A stretch of DNA of 64,000 bases, taken from NCBI RefSeq assembly GCF_027942865.1, contig NC_134526.1, positions 9,766,284 through 9,830,283 on the forward strand. The letters are read 5' to 3'. Of the stretch, positions 51,001-63,348 are shown one piece after another. Within the stretch, counting starts at the first letter, position 1. The number at the start of each line of letters is the position of its first letter. The notes beneath the pieces are model-generated. The model worked only from the letters and a program-made list of their open reading frames with translations, did not search any database and had not been told where the DNA came from. This stretch comes from Odontesthes bonariensis. Taxonomy: Eukaryota > Chordata > Actinopteri > Atheriniformes > Atherinopsidae. The translations under genes and the position numbers were made by a program.

Positions 51001-54000
51001 TAAGTTACAGTTAGGCATTAAAATGTTTAGGTTTAGATACTAAGAAATACATGGCTACAGGTTTGCATCACATCAACTGAATGCTGCACTGCACTAAACA
51101 ACATGGTATTTAAAACATTACTGTAAACAAGCCACGACTATGTTTGGATAAACTTACCTATTACACATTATCTTCTAACACTGAGCTTTTTTTAAAAGCC
51201 AAAAATGGCTCAGCCTGAAATAGACCCTCCTATGCCGTCACCAATCTCTTTTATTGGTTAATTAGGAGACAAGTTTACAAAGATTTCTCTTTCTTCCCTA
51301 TTTCAGGTTTTACCCTGAGACAACATTGTTTAATATATGGCAAGTCATGATGTTTTCCTTCACCCTAACTAAATTTATTTAATGACTATACCTAATTAAA
51401 AAAAAATGTGAAAATGAATTTGGAGTTTAAATGGGAAAAATAATTATTTAAAAAACTGGTCCAGATAGGACAGAAATGAAGGTCTCCCGCATGCCTTCGT
51501 CCTCCTAGTGCAGACTTTTTCTGGCTCTTAAAGCGCAACAGTCCTGCATGTAATTTTGTTTTTCACACGTACACATAAAAACCTGACAGTTTCCTGAATT
51601 TCTGTTTTGGTGCAACAGATACGATGTTAACATTCTTCATTAAGCATCTAATATTTACGGAGTAGCACTGAACACAAAAGTGCAATTTCACCCATCGTTG
51701 GCACTAAACAAAAAGTGAGAGTTTCATCATATTCATCAATATTCCTCCTGAGAGGGACATGAAAGGTAATGCTAATCTTCATAACAATCCATCCAATAGC
51801 TGAGCTTCATGGAGCTGCTAGAGGGATTCAGTAGGATTTGATGTATGCTCAGGGGGCCATGAACGCCTGCATAGCCCTGATAGCTCTGAGAAAATCCACA
51901 GTCCTTGTGAAAGTCTCCCTTAATCCATTTAAAGTTGAGGGGAAGGAAAAGTCACCATGAGCATTAAATGGGAACGAATGTGTCTCCCTCATAGCCAGAT
52001 AAAAAGTGAAATACATCTATCATGCACACCTGTTCGCACAGGACAGAGTTGGCAGTCATTCAGCATAGTGGAAGCTGAAGTGTTCCTAATGATCCACCTT
52101 GAGCACACAGAATATTTCTGGTGACTCACCGTTTCAGATCTATAAAGTTTAACTCAGAATCAAACAGCTCTTTGAACACATACTCTTTTAAGTTCACTTC
52201 ACATCTCATTAACCATCACTTGACTTTCTCCTCAGATAAAGGGGCTGTGACACTGATTTGATGGAAGGGTGTACACTATGTCAACGGGAGCTGCAATGTG
52301 ATATCCTGGAGTTGTGTGTAAAGCATGCCAGCTTCGAGCGGATTTTTCATGTGTTGTCAATGCATTTTAATTTTTTCACCTGCGTCATCGAATCTGTTCT
52401 AATGACACGAGTAGCATGAGTAACCCTGGAAAAACGTCAAGGTCAAATGGTTTGGCGATTACAGAGACAGTGAGCATGTTAAGTTTAAGAAAAAATTCCC
52501 CAAAAAAGCACTGTGATAACATTCAAAAGGACTTAAACTATAATCAGGATTCCACACTGCAACTGAAGTGAGCCACGGTCTTCATTAATTAATGTAACAC
52601 CTTCTCTGCTGTGATGTTTATTGATGTGACACTTCGAGGACAGGTGTGAGCTGCTGAAATATTTGGCTACAAGAGCAGAAAAGACGCTCACATTTTACAG
52701 GAGTTTCTCCTCCATTACACAATCTTTGAGACAGAGGTAGATAGTATGTGTTTCTGTGTGAATAAAGCGATGATTGATTATGTGCATACAAGCACATGTG
52801 ATAGGAGCCGAAAACTGGAGGCAGCCTGTGATTATGCGTCTCATATCTCATATTCAGTGCAGGAATTTGACATCCTGCCAAGCATAACAAAACATTTTGG
52901 GACCTGAAAGTGGTTCACATATTCTAATTGTGAGGACAGCTTTTCCGCGAAGAGATTAGATGATATATGGAAATAACTGTGATTTTTGCTATTGTCTTTT
53001 CTTCGATAATAAAATCTTATAGTTGAAGCAACACAGTGACATGTAAATACTTCACGTCCTCTGTTGATGGTCCAGAACAGGAGTGAGCTTTTGCCTTTGA
53101 CATAACAATTACACCAGTTATCCTCTTCAAGAATTAAATATCCTAGAACAAGGTCAAAATATGTGATATTGATCGCTGATATTAGATCATTGATCTAAGC
53201 TTTAAATGATTCAACCATTGTTAGTACTGAAAAATACAAAAATTGAGAGATGTCAGCATCAATCTCAACATCAAGGCTATCAAAAAATGTTCAATGGTGT
53301 ATATTCTAAACTTTGTAGCTACAAAAGAAAGACACAACTGGACTTCAGCTTTTAGTGTTCTGTACGAGGTGGATCATTGAAAATGTTCACAGATTGTGGA
53401 CACAGGCTGTATTTATCCTCACATTCCCAGTGGGACCAAGGCTTTGTTGTCCAGTTTCGGCCTCTTGACACACCCGGGGATCCCATAAATATCTCAGTGT
53501 GGCCTCATAAAATTTTAACAGAGGCAGAGAGACACATACATGAGTTAAATAAAAGCCTTAGAAATGATTTATGGCTGCTCAGTCCCTGCTGTTTGTCAGT
53601 GGAGCTCTGATTTTGGACATTCACGATGGCTACATGTGAGTTTAGTGGGAAGATTATATGTGGATCGAAGATGTGAAAATTGTCATCTTTTACAGGTCTG
53701 CTGAGACAACTTGTCAAATTCTTCTCTGCAGCTGTGAGCTCAGTACTGTTAGAAGAAAAAAAAATCAAGGCTTTTTTGCACTTTCCATGGTATTATGAGT
53801 CATTTATGAACCACGAAAAAATTGGAGAGAATTATTTTTGTGCCAAGACCTGGCTCAGAAGTTTTTTTTAAGTGAAATGTGGACGTTTGTGATATACTTC
53901 TAAGAAGTATACTTGGTGTAGGAATGGTGGAATCTACAGGCATTGTCAAATTGCAGGAAAACAAGCATGCATATTGAATTAGATCACACATCAGTCTGTC

Positions 54001-57000
54001 ATTTCTTTGCACATTAAATTATGTAAATTAAATGATGTCTCACTTCAAAACTGAAGCCGGAATGGAAGTGGCTTAAAGCAAAAAGCGGCTTGATGCCGCC
54101 TCAAAAATGCCACCCCATCTCCAGAAAAGTTGGGACACTGTGTGAAATGTAAGTAGAATCCGAATGCAGTGGTTTACAAATCTCGTAAACCAGTTTTTCA
54201 TTGACAATAGAAAATAGAGAACACACCAGAACAATATAAGATACTGAATTTGATGAAGGAAATAAATCTCAAAAAGTTGGGACGGGAACAACAAAACGCA
54301 GGAAAATTAAGTGATACTAAAAACAAACATGCTACAACTAATTAGGTCAACTGGCCAAAATGGTTTGAGGCAAAGTGGAGCCATCAAATTCAAGGTGAGC
54401 TAATATTGTCATGAAATAGTAAAATGTCTCACTTTCTGCATTTAATATTTCTTTGATGTTATAATGAGAATAAATATTGGGTTGTGAAATGTGCAAATCA
54501 CTTCATTCTGTTTTTAATTGACATTTTACACATCATCACAACTATTTTGGAATTGGAGTATACATTTCTATTATTAGATACAGGACCTCAAGATAGATAT
54601 TTTTATCCAATCATGTTAAATGTCGCATTGACGGTCACAAAGTCCACCTTTTCCAGTCTCTGACCCTGGCTCATCTCCCATATCGGCATCTCATCTGTCA
54701 CAGATATTGATATGAGATGAGCACCATCTTACATCTCCCCATCGAGCGTGAGGTCACACTGGCTTCGACTCAATAGGATGATGCCCTCATCTAATGCTCA
54801 AATAGAGGCTAACGGGAATGCTTTTTAGTTCCACACACTGACAGATGATTAGATTAGCTGTAATTGAGACGTGTGGTGTTGCCGGAGCTGTTATGCCAGC
54901 ACTCAACTGCTCTGATTGAGAGAGCTCTGCTCAAGCGATCCTGAAAATAAAAAACATGAAATGAAAACGTCTTTACGATTAACAAGATAAAAATTGCTGA
55001 CCACTTCTTTAAGAGACTTGATAAAAAGTTAACAATTTAACATGCTTTACGAATGAGTGACACGGGGGACATTTTGGTTGCCAGGCTGAGCTAATGTAAA
55101 TGGTTCTTTGGAAGGTTAAAAAAAACTCCAACCCCTCATTAAGGACTTACTAACTTCACTTTCTTTAAAGAGCTTAATTGGCATTTGCTGGGGCTCTGAT
55201 TAGCCCCATGTGAAACCCTTTAATCAGCTAATCTGAGTGGACCAAATCGAGCATCACAAAGTAAACCCCAACCGTACCAGAAACACTCACATACATCCCT
55301 TAGAAGGTTCAGAATTGCGCTCAGTCAAAGGGGATAAAAATGGAAAGGCATGAAACACATACACGCATCCTCACAACACTGAACAATCACACACTTCTCC
55401 TGCTATACATCCAAGGGCACCTCCGAGGAGAAACTGCACGTCCCCAGCAGCTAACAACACTTTTATGTTAAGTAGCTTTGCTGACAAGTGAATGAGTACT
55501 TGTAAAAGTTTTGCTTTCCCTAAGGAATCCAGAATATTCTACCAGAGTTGGGGGGTAATATTTATGAGGTCACTGGTTAGAGCTGTGCATTTCTATCATA
55601 AGCAGGCACCATCTGCAGGGAACGCCATTCTATGCATATAGCTCCCTAACAGTCAATAACATACCCTGTATTCATCATTTCGATCTAATGAGGGCAAATT
55701 TCCCAAATGGAGTTTTTCAGGAAGCATATGGAGCCTGCAAATGCAGTCACACTCTTTAGTTGCTCTGGCTCTGCCTCCATGCCCCCCCAGACACACATAT
55801 ACACTCAAATAGACAAACTGTCTTCATATCTTATTACCAGACACATGGAGCTGTAAACAACATGTCCCTGTAAAGTGATTATGTTTGGTGCTGAGCAGAA
55901 CGAGCGCGGACAGGGAGTCAGACAGAGCATGTGCACTCAGAGTGTCTGTGGTTTCCCTGTCTGTCCGTGTTTAGCCATTCACCTGAAGCACGGCCACGCC
56001 CTAACACACTGCCGCAGCCTGTCTGGGTGACAAATGGCCAGCTTGCATCCTCGACAGTACCTAGAGCTGCAGGCAAATATTGAAAGCGGGCATTTATCCA
56101 GCCATTTAGTGCCAGGCAGCTGTGGTTCACACTTTTGTCTTTGGATTTTTTTGGCTTTTGAACTGCAGCAACCCCTGGTTATATGAATATATGTGGATAT
56201 ATGCCACGCATTATGATTTTTTGTATGTGAAATTTGTACTCGGTAAAAATATGTGAAACTATCATCTGGGTAAATGAGCAGGCTCCATCAGATGACAGGC
56301 CTTTGTACGGCAAGTCAGTATTTATGGTATGCATTTTATGAATCTGTCATCTATGGTGCCTTGAAGTGCAAAACACAATATAAAAGAGAAACAGCCCCAT
56401 CATTTCACAAGCCACATCATCATTTTACAAAACAGAACATGTCATGTGTTTGAAAAAGGCTGGGGCAACAGTTCTTCTTGTGAGTGGACAAAACCCAAGA
56501 CTGCTGCAACAGGTCGATGTCATTTCCTGTTTCCTGAGCTGTTTTTGTCACCTCACACACAATCAAACTCTGCAGTTTTGGGGGAAAGGCAGAGAAGAGC
56601 CATTTCACTTCTTTTGGGGGATCTAGACATCCTTAGACCAGGTCCAGTTGAAAAAATAATCAAATTTCTTAGTCTTCAACACTGTACTAAATGAATTTAT
56701 AGATTACATTATGTGAAATGTTGTGATGTTTTGTGAAATAGTACAGTTGTGTTTTCTAAATGGTTGTGTTTGCACTTCAGGACCACCGCTGTTATCTGAA
56801 AATATAAATTGTTATTCATTGAACACTTGCACACTGAGGCTTACGCGTTAGTTACTCCATCCGTTGCAAACATTTGCAATACCAAGGCAAAATAGAGCTG
56901 TGAAGCAGTGGGGAGGACGTTGTCATCCTCTAATTTCTTTACAGCAGAAAGAGAAAAAGTAAACAGTGGGTCCATCCGATCTGGTGTCGAAAGCAAAGAG

Positions 57001-60000
57001 AACAAGTAATTCAAGCCTTGCTCTCCTCCAAACTAGACCAATTTAATTGGGTGTCAGTTAGTCTCTAAATTTGTACCAAAAAAATTTAATAACAGGTGAG
57101 AGTATGTAAATATGATTGGCATCAGATTTATTTTTTAAAGTGCGACAATATAAGAAACCAACTGTCTTCTGTGTAAAGGCCCGAATAATACTTAGCTGTT
57201 GGAACATGATAGTCTGGTTTTATTTTATCTCAGCCACCCTTACCCCCCCGGTACTACTACTAAAGAAACCCCATTTACACACAGCGGGGCTCAGTGTTTA
57301 ACTGCAAATGGTCTCATAGAGAAAAGGCTTATCTTGTTTAACCATAGGCCAAAAGCACATGCAGCCATGTTAAATATTAGAAGGATATGCTGTTTCACTG
57401 TAGGGAGCATGATAGCAGCCTTGCTGTTAATATGTTGTTTCCTTATGAGGTGATATTGCATTACATGGGTCACCCTCTTTCGCCTTGCTGTACAGGTCTG
57501 AGCAGAATGTTGTGTTTATGGATGCCGGGAAATTGCCTGTGCTGTCCTGAGGGTGTATTGAACATTTGTTATTGCCTCTTGCTTATCTTGTGTTTATACT
57601 GTGTTTGTGTACCTTTTGTGTGCATATGTGTGTGCAGCTTCAGAGACTAAAACGCTCGCTATCCTTCAAGACCATGATGCGCAGTAAGAGCGTGGAGAAC
57701 TTCTTCCAGCGGTCCTACAGTGATGCACGCCTGCCCCCCGACTTCATCACCGAGCCGCCACCGTCTCCCCCTCTGCCGCCTGGCTCTCCTCTCGTTGGCG
57801 AGCGCTCGCCGTCCATTTCACCATCTCTAAGCCCCAATCCCTCCATCTGCTCCCATTCCCCTTCTCTTAGCCTCTCCCCATCACTGCCCACCAAGCCTGC
57901 CCGACCTCAGATTACCCACTGTTTCCAGGACCATATTTTTCGGAAACCCACCAACTGCCAACACTGCAAGCACATGATAGTGGGTAAGGTGCTGATTTTT
58001 TTCCTCAGGAATTAATCTGGGCATTGTTTGGTCTCAAGGTTTTCTTAAGAGTCTGTGGAGTGTTTTGTAGAGAGATCATAACTCCTTAAATCTTTGGCCA
58101 CTGGCTTTGGCCTTATATTTATCATATGGATGAGAGAGAGTGGTATCCATCTTCTCATTGAACTCTCCACTGGAAATGAATTGAAGGTCTATTCAAAATG
58201 TTAAGCTATTTGTTTAAAGCTAGATGACTTGGAACATAAACATAAAGTGTTGATCTCACCTCACAGCCTGGTTTGTTCCAAACTCTATTTAAGACACATT
58301 TGGTTCAAATAAGAATGATTGTCTTTATTGTAGCTTCAGTGCAGACGTGTGACTGCTTTATCTCTAATTTGCAGCCTCTATGTAGTATTTCTGCTAAATC
58401 TACTTCCTGTCACTGTGATTGATTACAGTCTCCAATGTGCTCCCTTGTGTTTGCATTTGTGCTGTTTTTTGCATGCAGTGTGCATTTATTTATGTAACGC
58501 ATCACTTTGCTCGAGCTGTACTCATCAGCAGTCCTTAAACAAAGTCTAGCTCTTTCTACTTGTTAGGCTGATTAAGTAGAAACCATTTTCTTCTTTAAAG
58601 TAAAAATTGTGTTTTCATCAAGCCATCCAATTTGTTTCTTCCTTTTTTTTCAGGCTGCATTTGTGCCTGTTGATGTTATCTCCATCCAAAACAAATTTCA
58701 GAAATCAGTCATCTTTGGTTGTAGAGGGTAAAAAGTGTCTCAGGCACTACTTTGTTAGAAACATAATAAATGGAGATTATCTTGTTACAAAACAAATTAG
58801 GAGAAAACATCTTGATTTCTCAAGAGACTTTTATCTCTCCGATACTTGAAATCAGAAACACGAAAGCCTGATGACTCACTGCCAAATCGATTATGATTGA
58901 AATATCTCCAGCTGGTTTTCTATCTCTCCAGGTTTTTGTGGGAGAGGAGCTGTTGATTATGAAGCTGTTAACGTCAGCACTGCCAGCTTGATAAAACTAG
59001 GACGGCGTTTGATTACCGAGCAGACAGAAACCTGCTTCTGTGATCTGAAGGCCACTTTGTTTTCTTTGCACTTCCCCCCCTGCAACCTGCTGTGTTTTTC
59101 TCTCTTTTTATGGCTGCTTCCATGTCTGTGTCCTCTGTCCTTATTGTCTCATCTCTGTTTCTCTCTGCAGGAAACTCCAAACAAGCTCTGCGGTGTAAAA
59201 CTTGCAAGATGGCAGCTCACCTGTGGTGCACCTCAGAACTGTCACAGCAGCTGTGTCACGGGAAGGTGCGAGTAAATGCAAAGAACCGGATGTTGCTCTC
59301 ATTTATGCCACTGGCGATGTCTCTAATCATACTCACTGATTGAATATCTTGGTTTCCTCAATTATATTATAGACTAATTGCGACATTTCACACATCAGAT
59401 CTGAATCGACCAGACTTAGAATTTAAAAATAATTAAAGAAAAACAAGATGTCCTGTCTAAATTGCCATTGTCAATCTTGCACCTAATTTCCTTTAAAATT
59501 GTGTATCGACTAATTCCACAAACAAAACATGTGTTGGTTAGAGAACTTAAGGAGAGTTTTTTGTTAACTTTAAGCTGGGCATTGCCAGACAAATGCACAA
59601 ATATGAATTAGTCTCTTAAGCTCTTGGTTCATTTGTTACATTACAACCAATGATTGAACCAATGACACGTTTGACATAGTCCATAGCAACATGTTTCAGT
59701 AGTGATCCTCTGTAGAGCCTTTATCTGATCGAACCCTAGTAATATAAGAAGAACGTTGCTATTGGGCCGGCTTGAGAAAGAGCAGGTAATAAATCTGTTA
59801 TAAATGGGAAGGGGTTAGACACAGTATGCAACATGAATATAACAAGACCTCTCAGAATAATATGGTAACTAGGCTAGCACTTTGTGCTAAGCTAAACTAA
59901 AGCTAAAATGCTCCTGGCCCATGCAATCCGCCTTTAAGAGGTTTTTTTTAAGATGTGAGGTTAACTTTAAAGTATGAATATCCTTTTACAAGGTGACGTT

Positions 60001-63000
60001 TGCTACTGACATCAAACATAGCAGTGGCGTAGCGTCACCGCACTGACATCAAAGGACGCTTTCTGTGCGTGTCACTGTGACAAAATTATTCTCTCCCCAC
60101 AAAAGAAAATTCCCTTTAAACTGCCTAAAATGTCTGGTTTGGAGTTCAGACTTTTCTTTCTTTTCTTAACAATATTATTATGAAATAGATATTCATAATG
60201 ACTGCCGAGTGGCCAAACCCTGCCACATCTCAAGCATTGAACAAACAGCTGTCTTCTATACAGTTATTTTTTTAACAGTCAGCTGACCAATTGGAGCTGA
60301 CAAAGCCTTTTTGGAGAAGGAAACTAAATAGAGAATCTGTTGTATGAAGAAAGTAATGGAGTTTGTACATTTAAAAGTATATAAACTTATTTTTGTGATA
60401 AACCCCCAAAATGATCATTTGAACCTGGAAATGTGCTTTATATGGACTCTTTTAGAGCAATGTGAAGTGAAAAACCAACAAATTATAATCACTTTAATAC
60501 TAGCGGTGCTTGCGAGACAGAGAATTTTCTTTGCAAAAATATTATTTTATCATTTTTACACCAAATTGAATATTCAGAGAGAGATTTTTCGTTTTTTCTA
60601 CTGATGTAGGGCAGAGAACATTAGCATGCAGCTAGAGCTGAGAGTAGCTTTTTAAGAGCACAGTGTTGAAGACAGCTCAGTGCAGTTTCAAAGCAGTGCA
60701 CAGACACAAAGAGGGAGAAGTAGGGGAATAAAGAGGGACAGAGAAAGGTAGTATATAATCGGGCCAAACTCGTTTTAGGAACTAAAGGTGTCATTAATTA
60801 CCTTCGACCCAAAAAAAAGATACTGGCTGATTTGCAAATCAAAGCAAAGAAACCAATTTCAGCTGAAACACTCACATTGCTTAATTCAGTGTGAAATTGC
60901 AATCGAGAAGACACACACAGAATCACATGTGCACACATGTAAGTGGTTGAGTGAATTCATTGTACAGCAGCGACAATAGCAGATAATTTCCTTCAGCTTG
61001 TGTCTGATGGCATAAACAATTTTTTTTCCAGCTGCATATGCAAACCTCTGAAATGACTCACAATCATGTCAGTTTGTGTCGATTTGTTTCTGATCCAGTA
61101 ATTTCACATGAGGTCCTAAAATCACAACACAATCTGATCCATTTTCCTATGGTCTGAGTCTATAAACAGGAAGTAATAGAAGCTGAAAAAGTCATTCTGC
61201 TTTCTGCTCTCCTCCATTAGTCTGGAGCGTTCAAGCGAAACTTCAGCTCGCCGATGCTCGTCAATGACCAATTGGCCGTCGTCAAGGAGGTTCAGCCAAG
61301 CCAAGGTGAGCATTTTCTGAGAGCGTCTGCGCGTGTGTGTGTGCAACTGAGTGCACCGCTTTGTCTGTGTCCCCGTGCTTTTGTTTTGTGACGTCGCTCT
61401 TGTCAAGCGTTTTGGTTTATTTTTAGATTTTTGTGTACTGGTGTGTACTGTAACAAAACCAGAACTGCCTCCCTCTCACCTGACAACCGAGGAGCATGAA
61501 GTGGGAAAAGATAAAGAGGAAGAGCAAATTCAGCTTCTCTTGGAGGCTGGTGGACGGTCTGCACCCTGAAAGTATGTGAATAAATATTTATAAGCTGTAA
61601 TGTTTATGTTTTTCTATCTTTGTTTATAATTTGCCCTGCACACCCCCAGACTGGTGAAGGGTATTAACTTATCGTCAGACATTCCAGTTTGCATGTTTAA
61701 AAGCTTAATAAACACTCAAGTACTGCCTATTTTTTGATGCGTATAAGCTCTAACCAGCTATGCAAACATCCTGCTGTTTTTTGCATAGAAAATCCTCCAA
61801 ATTATTTTTTAATACAAAGAACATTTCTTACACCATCTGGCCTAATAGTACCTGAATTTGTTCTTCCCTCCACCATCATCTCTGGATGGGGGCCTGTTTT
61901 ACTTGTGGAAGAACACCTGCATGGGGGATACAGTGCTTCATCTCACGTTAAATACACCTCATTGACTGAGGGTTAGCGTCTCATGCTGTTACTTCCTTGT
62001 TCTATTCATACATCAGTGTACAATTAACCTACAGCTCCATCATCACCTCAAGCTTAGCACCATGACGCCTGGGACTCTGCCAGGGCTGACAGAGACTGCA
62101 ACCTGCCAAACGCACAATCACACATTGCAGAGTGTCCTCATAATTACTCATAATTACAGACTACAGAAAAAAAAACAGGGCTCACATTAACACACATTAC
62201 AATTAAATAGTAATTTCATAACTCATTTACGTGCAGACCCTGTAATATCCCTTCAACTCCCTTTTGGCTGCAATTTAGCGGTTAAACCTCGTTTATGAGG
62301 ATAAAAGTCTAATAGCTACAGGAGAAAGTAAACCAGTTTAGGTTGAGGTTACTGAAAGAAAAGAGGTCTGAGTAGTGACACATGTATAGATAACGATCAA
62401 GCTGAAGCTATATCACATGAAGAAGATTTGTTTAACTCTCCAAAAAAATTTGAAGATCTTTCACCTGCTTAAAGATAATTATGTGCATTCACAAGAGGAG
62501 TGTAGTCCCTAAGCCTGACTTCCTATTGTTTACTCTTCTGTGATTAATTTCCCTTTGCAGAGGCACCTCCTTCTGTGAAGTTCAGCATCATCGCCCTTTA
62601 AATACTTTACTTAAATCCCCCTGAAGGCAGTCTCGCTGCAGAATTTCAGTTCATAAGGTTCCTTGTTGAGTTTTCTGATAAGTGCACAGAGGCTCTGCCT
62701 TCAAAATGAAGCTGCAAATCATTGCACCTGCATCCTGCACAGACACACATCTGAACACAGCAGATAAATCCCTCTTCCTTCTGTTTAGCTTGTGTTAAAG
62801 TGGATGGAAAAGGGAGTAGAAAATCTCATCCCTGACTTTAAGAAATGTAGCGACTGCCATCTACATGAAATGTTGCAATGAAGACTTTTAAATTTCATCA
62901 CTTATTCTCTTTTTAGTCAATTGTAGCTGCAGATATATCACAGCCATTAAACTGAGAGACATCTCAAGTGTGAAGATTAATTTGAATGTCTTGATGTCTT

Positions 63001-63348
63001 CCTAACTTGTGGCTGCTGTACCCTCTCAGATCTTAAGTGGGTCACTTTGGTCCAGGACTGGCTGCTTTACTACGGTTATATTTAGACTGGTTCCTCCACA
63101 GTAGCTGATGATGATGAACACGTATTCTACGCATTTAGTCCTAACTGTAATGTGTCTGGATCTGAGGCTTTCAGTGAATAATTTACGTGTTTGATTTTCC
63201 TCAAACAGATGTGTGTGTGTGTGTGGTTTCAGAGGCGGTGAGGATGCGTGTAGACCCTGTGTATGCTGCCTTGCGCTACGGGACGTCCTTGGCACAGATG
63301 AGCCGCTCCAGTTTTGGCAGTTTGTCAGAATCACCAACACGGAGCTTG
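48066..63348 (+). CDS. stac2: SH3 and cysteine-rich domain protein 2 (N-terminal five coding exons; runs off the right edge)
   Basis: STAC proteins are cytoplasmic adaptors that bind L-type (CaV1) calcium channels and modulate their trafficking and inactivation. Coding exons: 48066-48152, 57638-57983, 59171-59265, 61221-61305, 63233-63348; phases are consistent, giving 243 codons. Translation starts at ATGATG (48066 or 48069); the second ATG gives [10 protein letters not shown], like the mammalian MTEM start. Exon 2 encodes the [20 protein letters not shown] segment and a Pro/Ser-rich linker. The C1 zinc-binding domain (about residues 123-175) has H-X12-C-X2-C-X13-C-X2-C-X4-H-X2-C and a last Cys, split between exons 2 and 3. 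Exon 4 has [10 protein letters not shown]; exon 5 has [20 protein letters not shown], closely matching mammalian STAC2. The SH3 domains would lie beyond 64000. stac or stac3 are less likely given fbxl20/cdk12 synteny. Confidence 0.9.
49522..49893. mobile_element. 372-bp fold-back (hairpin) MITE
   Basis: Outer 29-bp inverted repeats (49522-49550 and 49865-49893, reading TTTAAAGCCATAATGTGTAA inward) differ at one base. Inside lies a long hairpin, 49686-49862, with arms of 87 nt around a 3-nt CAT loop at 49774 and only a few mismatches. The 135 bp between the left outer repeat and the hairpin (49551-49685) has no counterpart on the right. No ORF of its own. A TTTAAA word at each end may be part of the repeat or a target duplication. 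Confidence 0.8.
54108..54562. mobile_element. Short DNA transposon relic with AGAAAAGTTGGGAC terminus
   Basis: The left end (CCATCTCCAGAAAAGTTGGG) and the inverse of the right end (TATACTCCAATTCCAAAATA) are imperfect inverted repeats of a common teleost terminus. TCAAAAAGTTGGGACGGGAA recurs internally at 54270-54290, and CAACTAATTAGGTCAACTGG matches family interiors. Too short to encode transposase. Confidence 0.65.
54640..55260. promoter_or_regulatory. stac2: Candidate intronic enhancer block
   Basis: Non-coding but rich in developmental-factor-like words: an inverted repeat CATCTCAT...ATGAGATG with CATCTG E-boxes and GATATTGATATGAG (54688-54722), CAGATGATTAGATTAG, CTGTAATTGAG, GAGCTTAATTGGC, CTGATTAG and TAATCAGCTAATC. 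It lies just right of a transposon relic but has no repeat signature itself. Function is inferred from composition only. Confidence 0.25.
57984..59170 (+). other. stac2: stac2 intron 2, nothing recognised
   Basis: A 1.2 kb intron with a GTAAGG donor and a CTCTCTGCAG acceptor. No repeats with clear ends, no family-like ORF. Confidence 0.6.
59266..61220 (+). other. stac2: stac2 intron 3, nothing recognised
   Basis: About 2 kb, AT-rich, with a GTGCGA donor (weaker than usual) and a CCTCCATTAG acceptor. I see no ORF or repeat I can name. Confidence 0.55.
61427..61610 (+). CDS. stac2: Candidate alternative last exon of stac2
   Basis: After a T-rich tract, TTTTTAG opens at 61427 in the frame left by exon 4 (one carried G). 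The frame is open for 47 codons and ends TGA at 61567-61569: an acidic, charged tail containing [21 protein letters not shown] second acceptor, opening at 61463, gives the same frame. AATAAA lies at 61579-61584, ten bases after the stop, followed by a T/G-rich run. Splicing here would give a 251-residue (or 239) STAC2 with the C1 domain and no SH3 domains. Nothing in the mammalian protein corresponds, so it could be chance. Confidence 0.35.
61611..63232 (+). other. stac2: Remainder of stac2 intron 4
   Basis: The 1.6 kb after the candidate alternative exon shows no ORF with family resemblance. A short GT run (63210-63224) precedes the exon 5 acceptor TTTCAG. Confidence 0.55.

Larger units (their letters stand above)
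48153..57637 (+). other. stac2: stac2 intron 1 (GC-AG)
   Basis: A 9.5 kb intron. The donor is AAG|GCAAGT (GC at 48153-48154); the nearest GT donor would shift the frame and hit a stop soon after the KRSLSFKT region, so GC use is well supported. The acceptor follows a TG-rich tract. It contains the fold-back element at 49522-49893, a DNA transposon relic at 54108-54562 and a candidate regulatory block at 54640-55260. The rest is AT-rich with nothing recognised. Confidence 0.8.
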
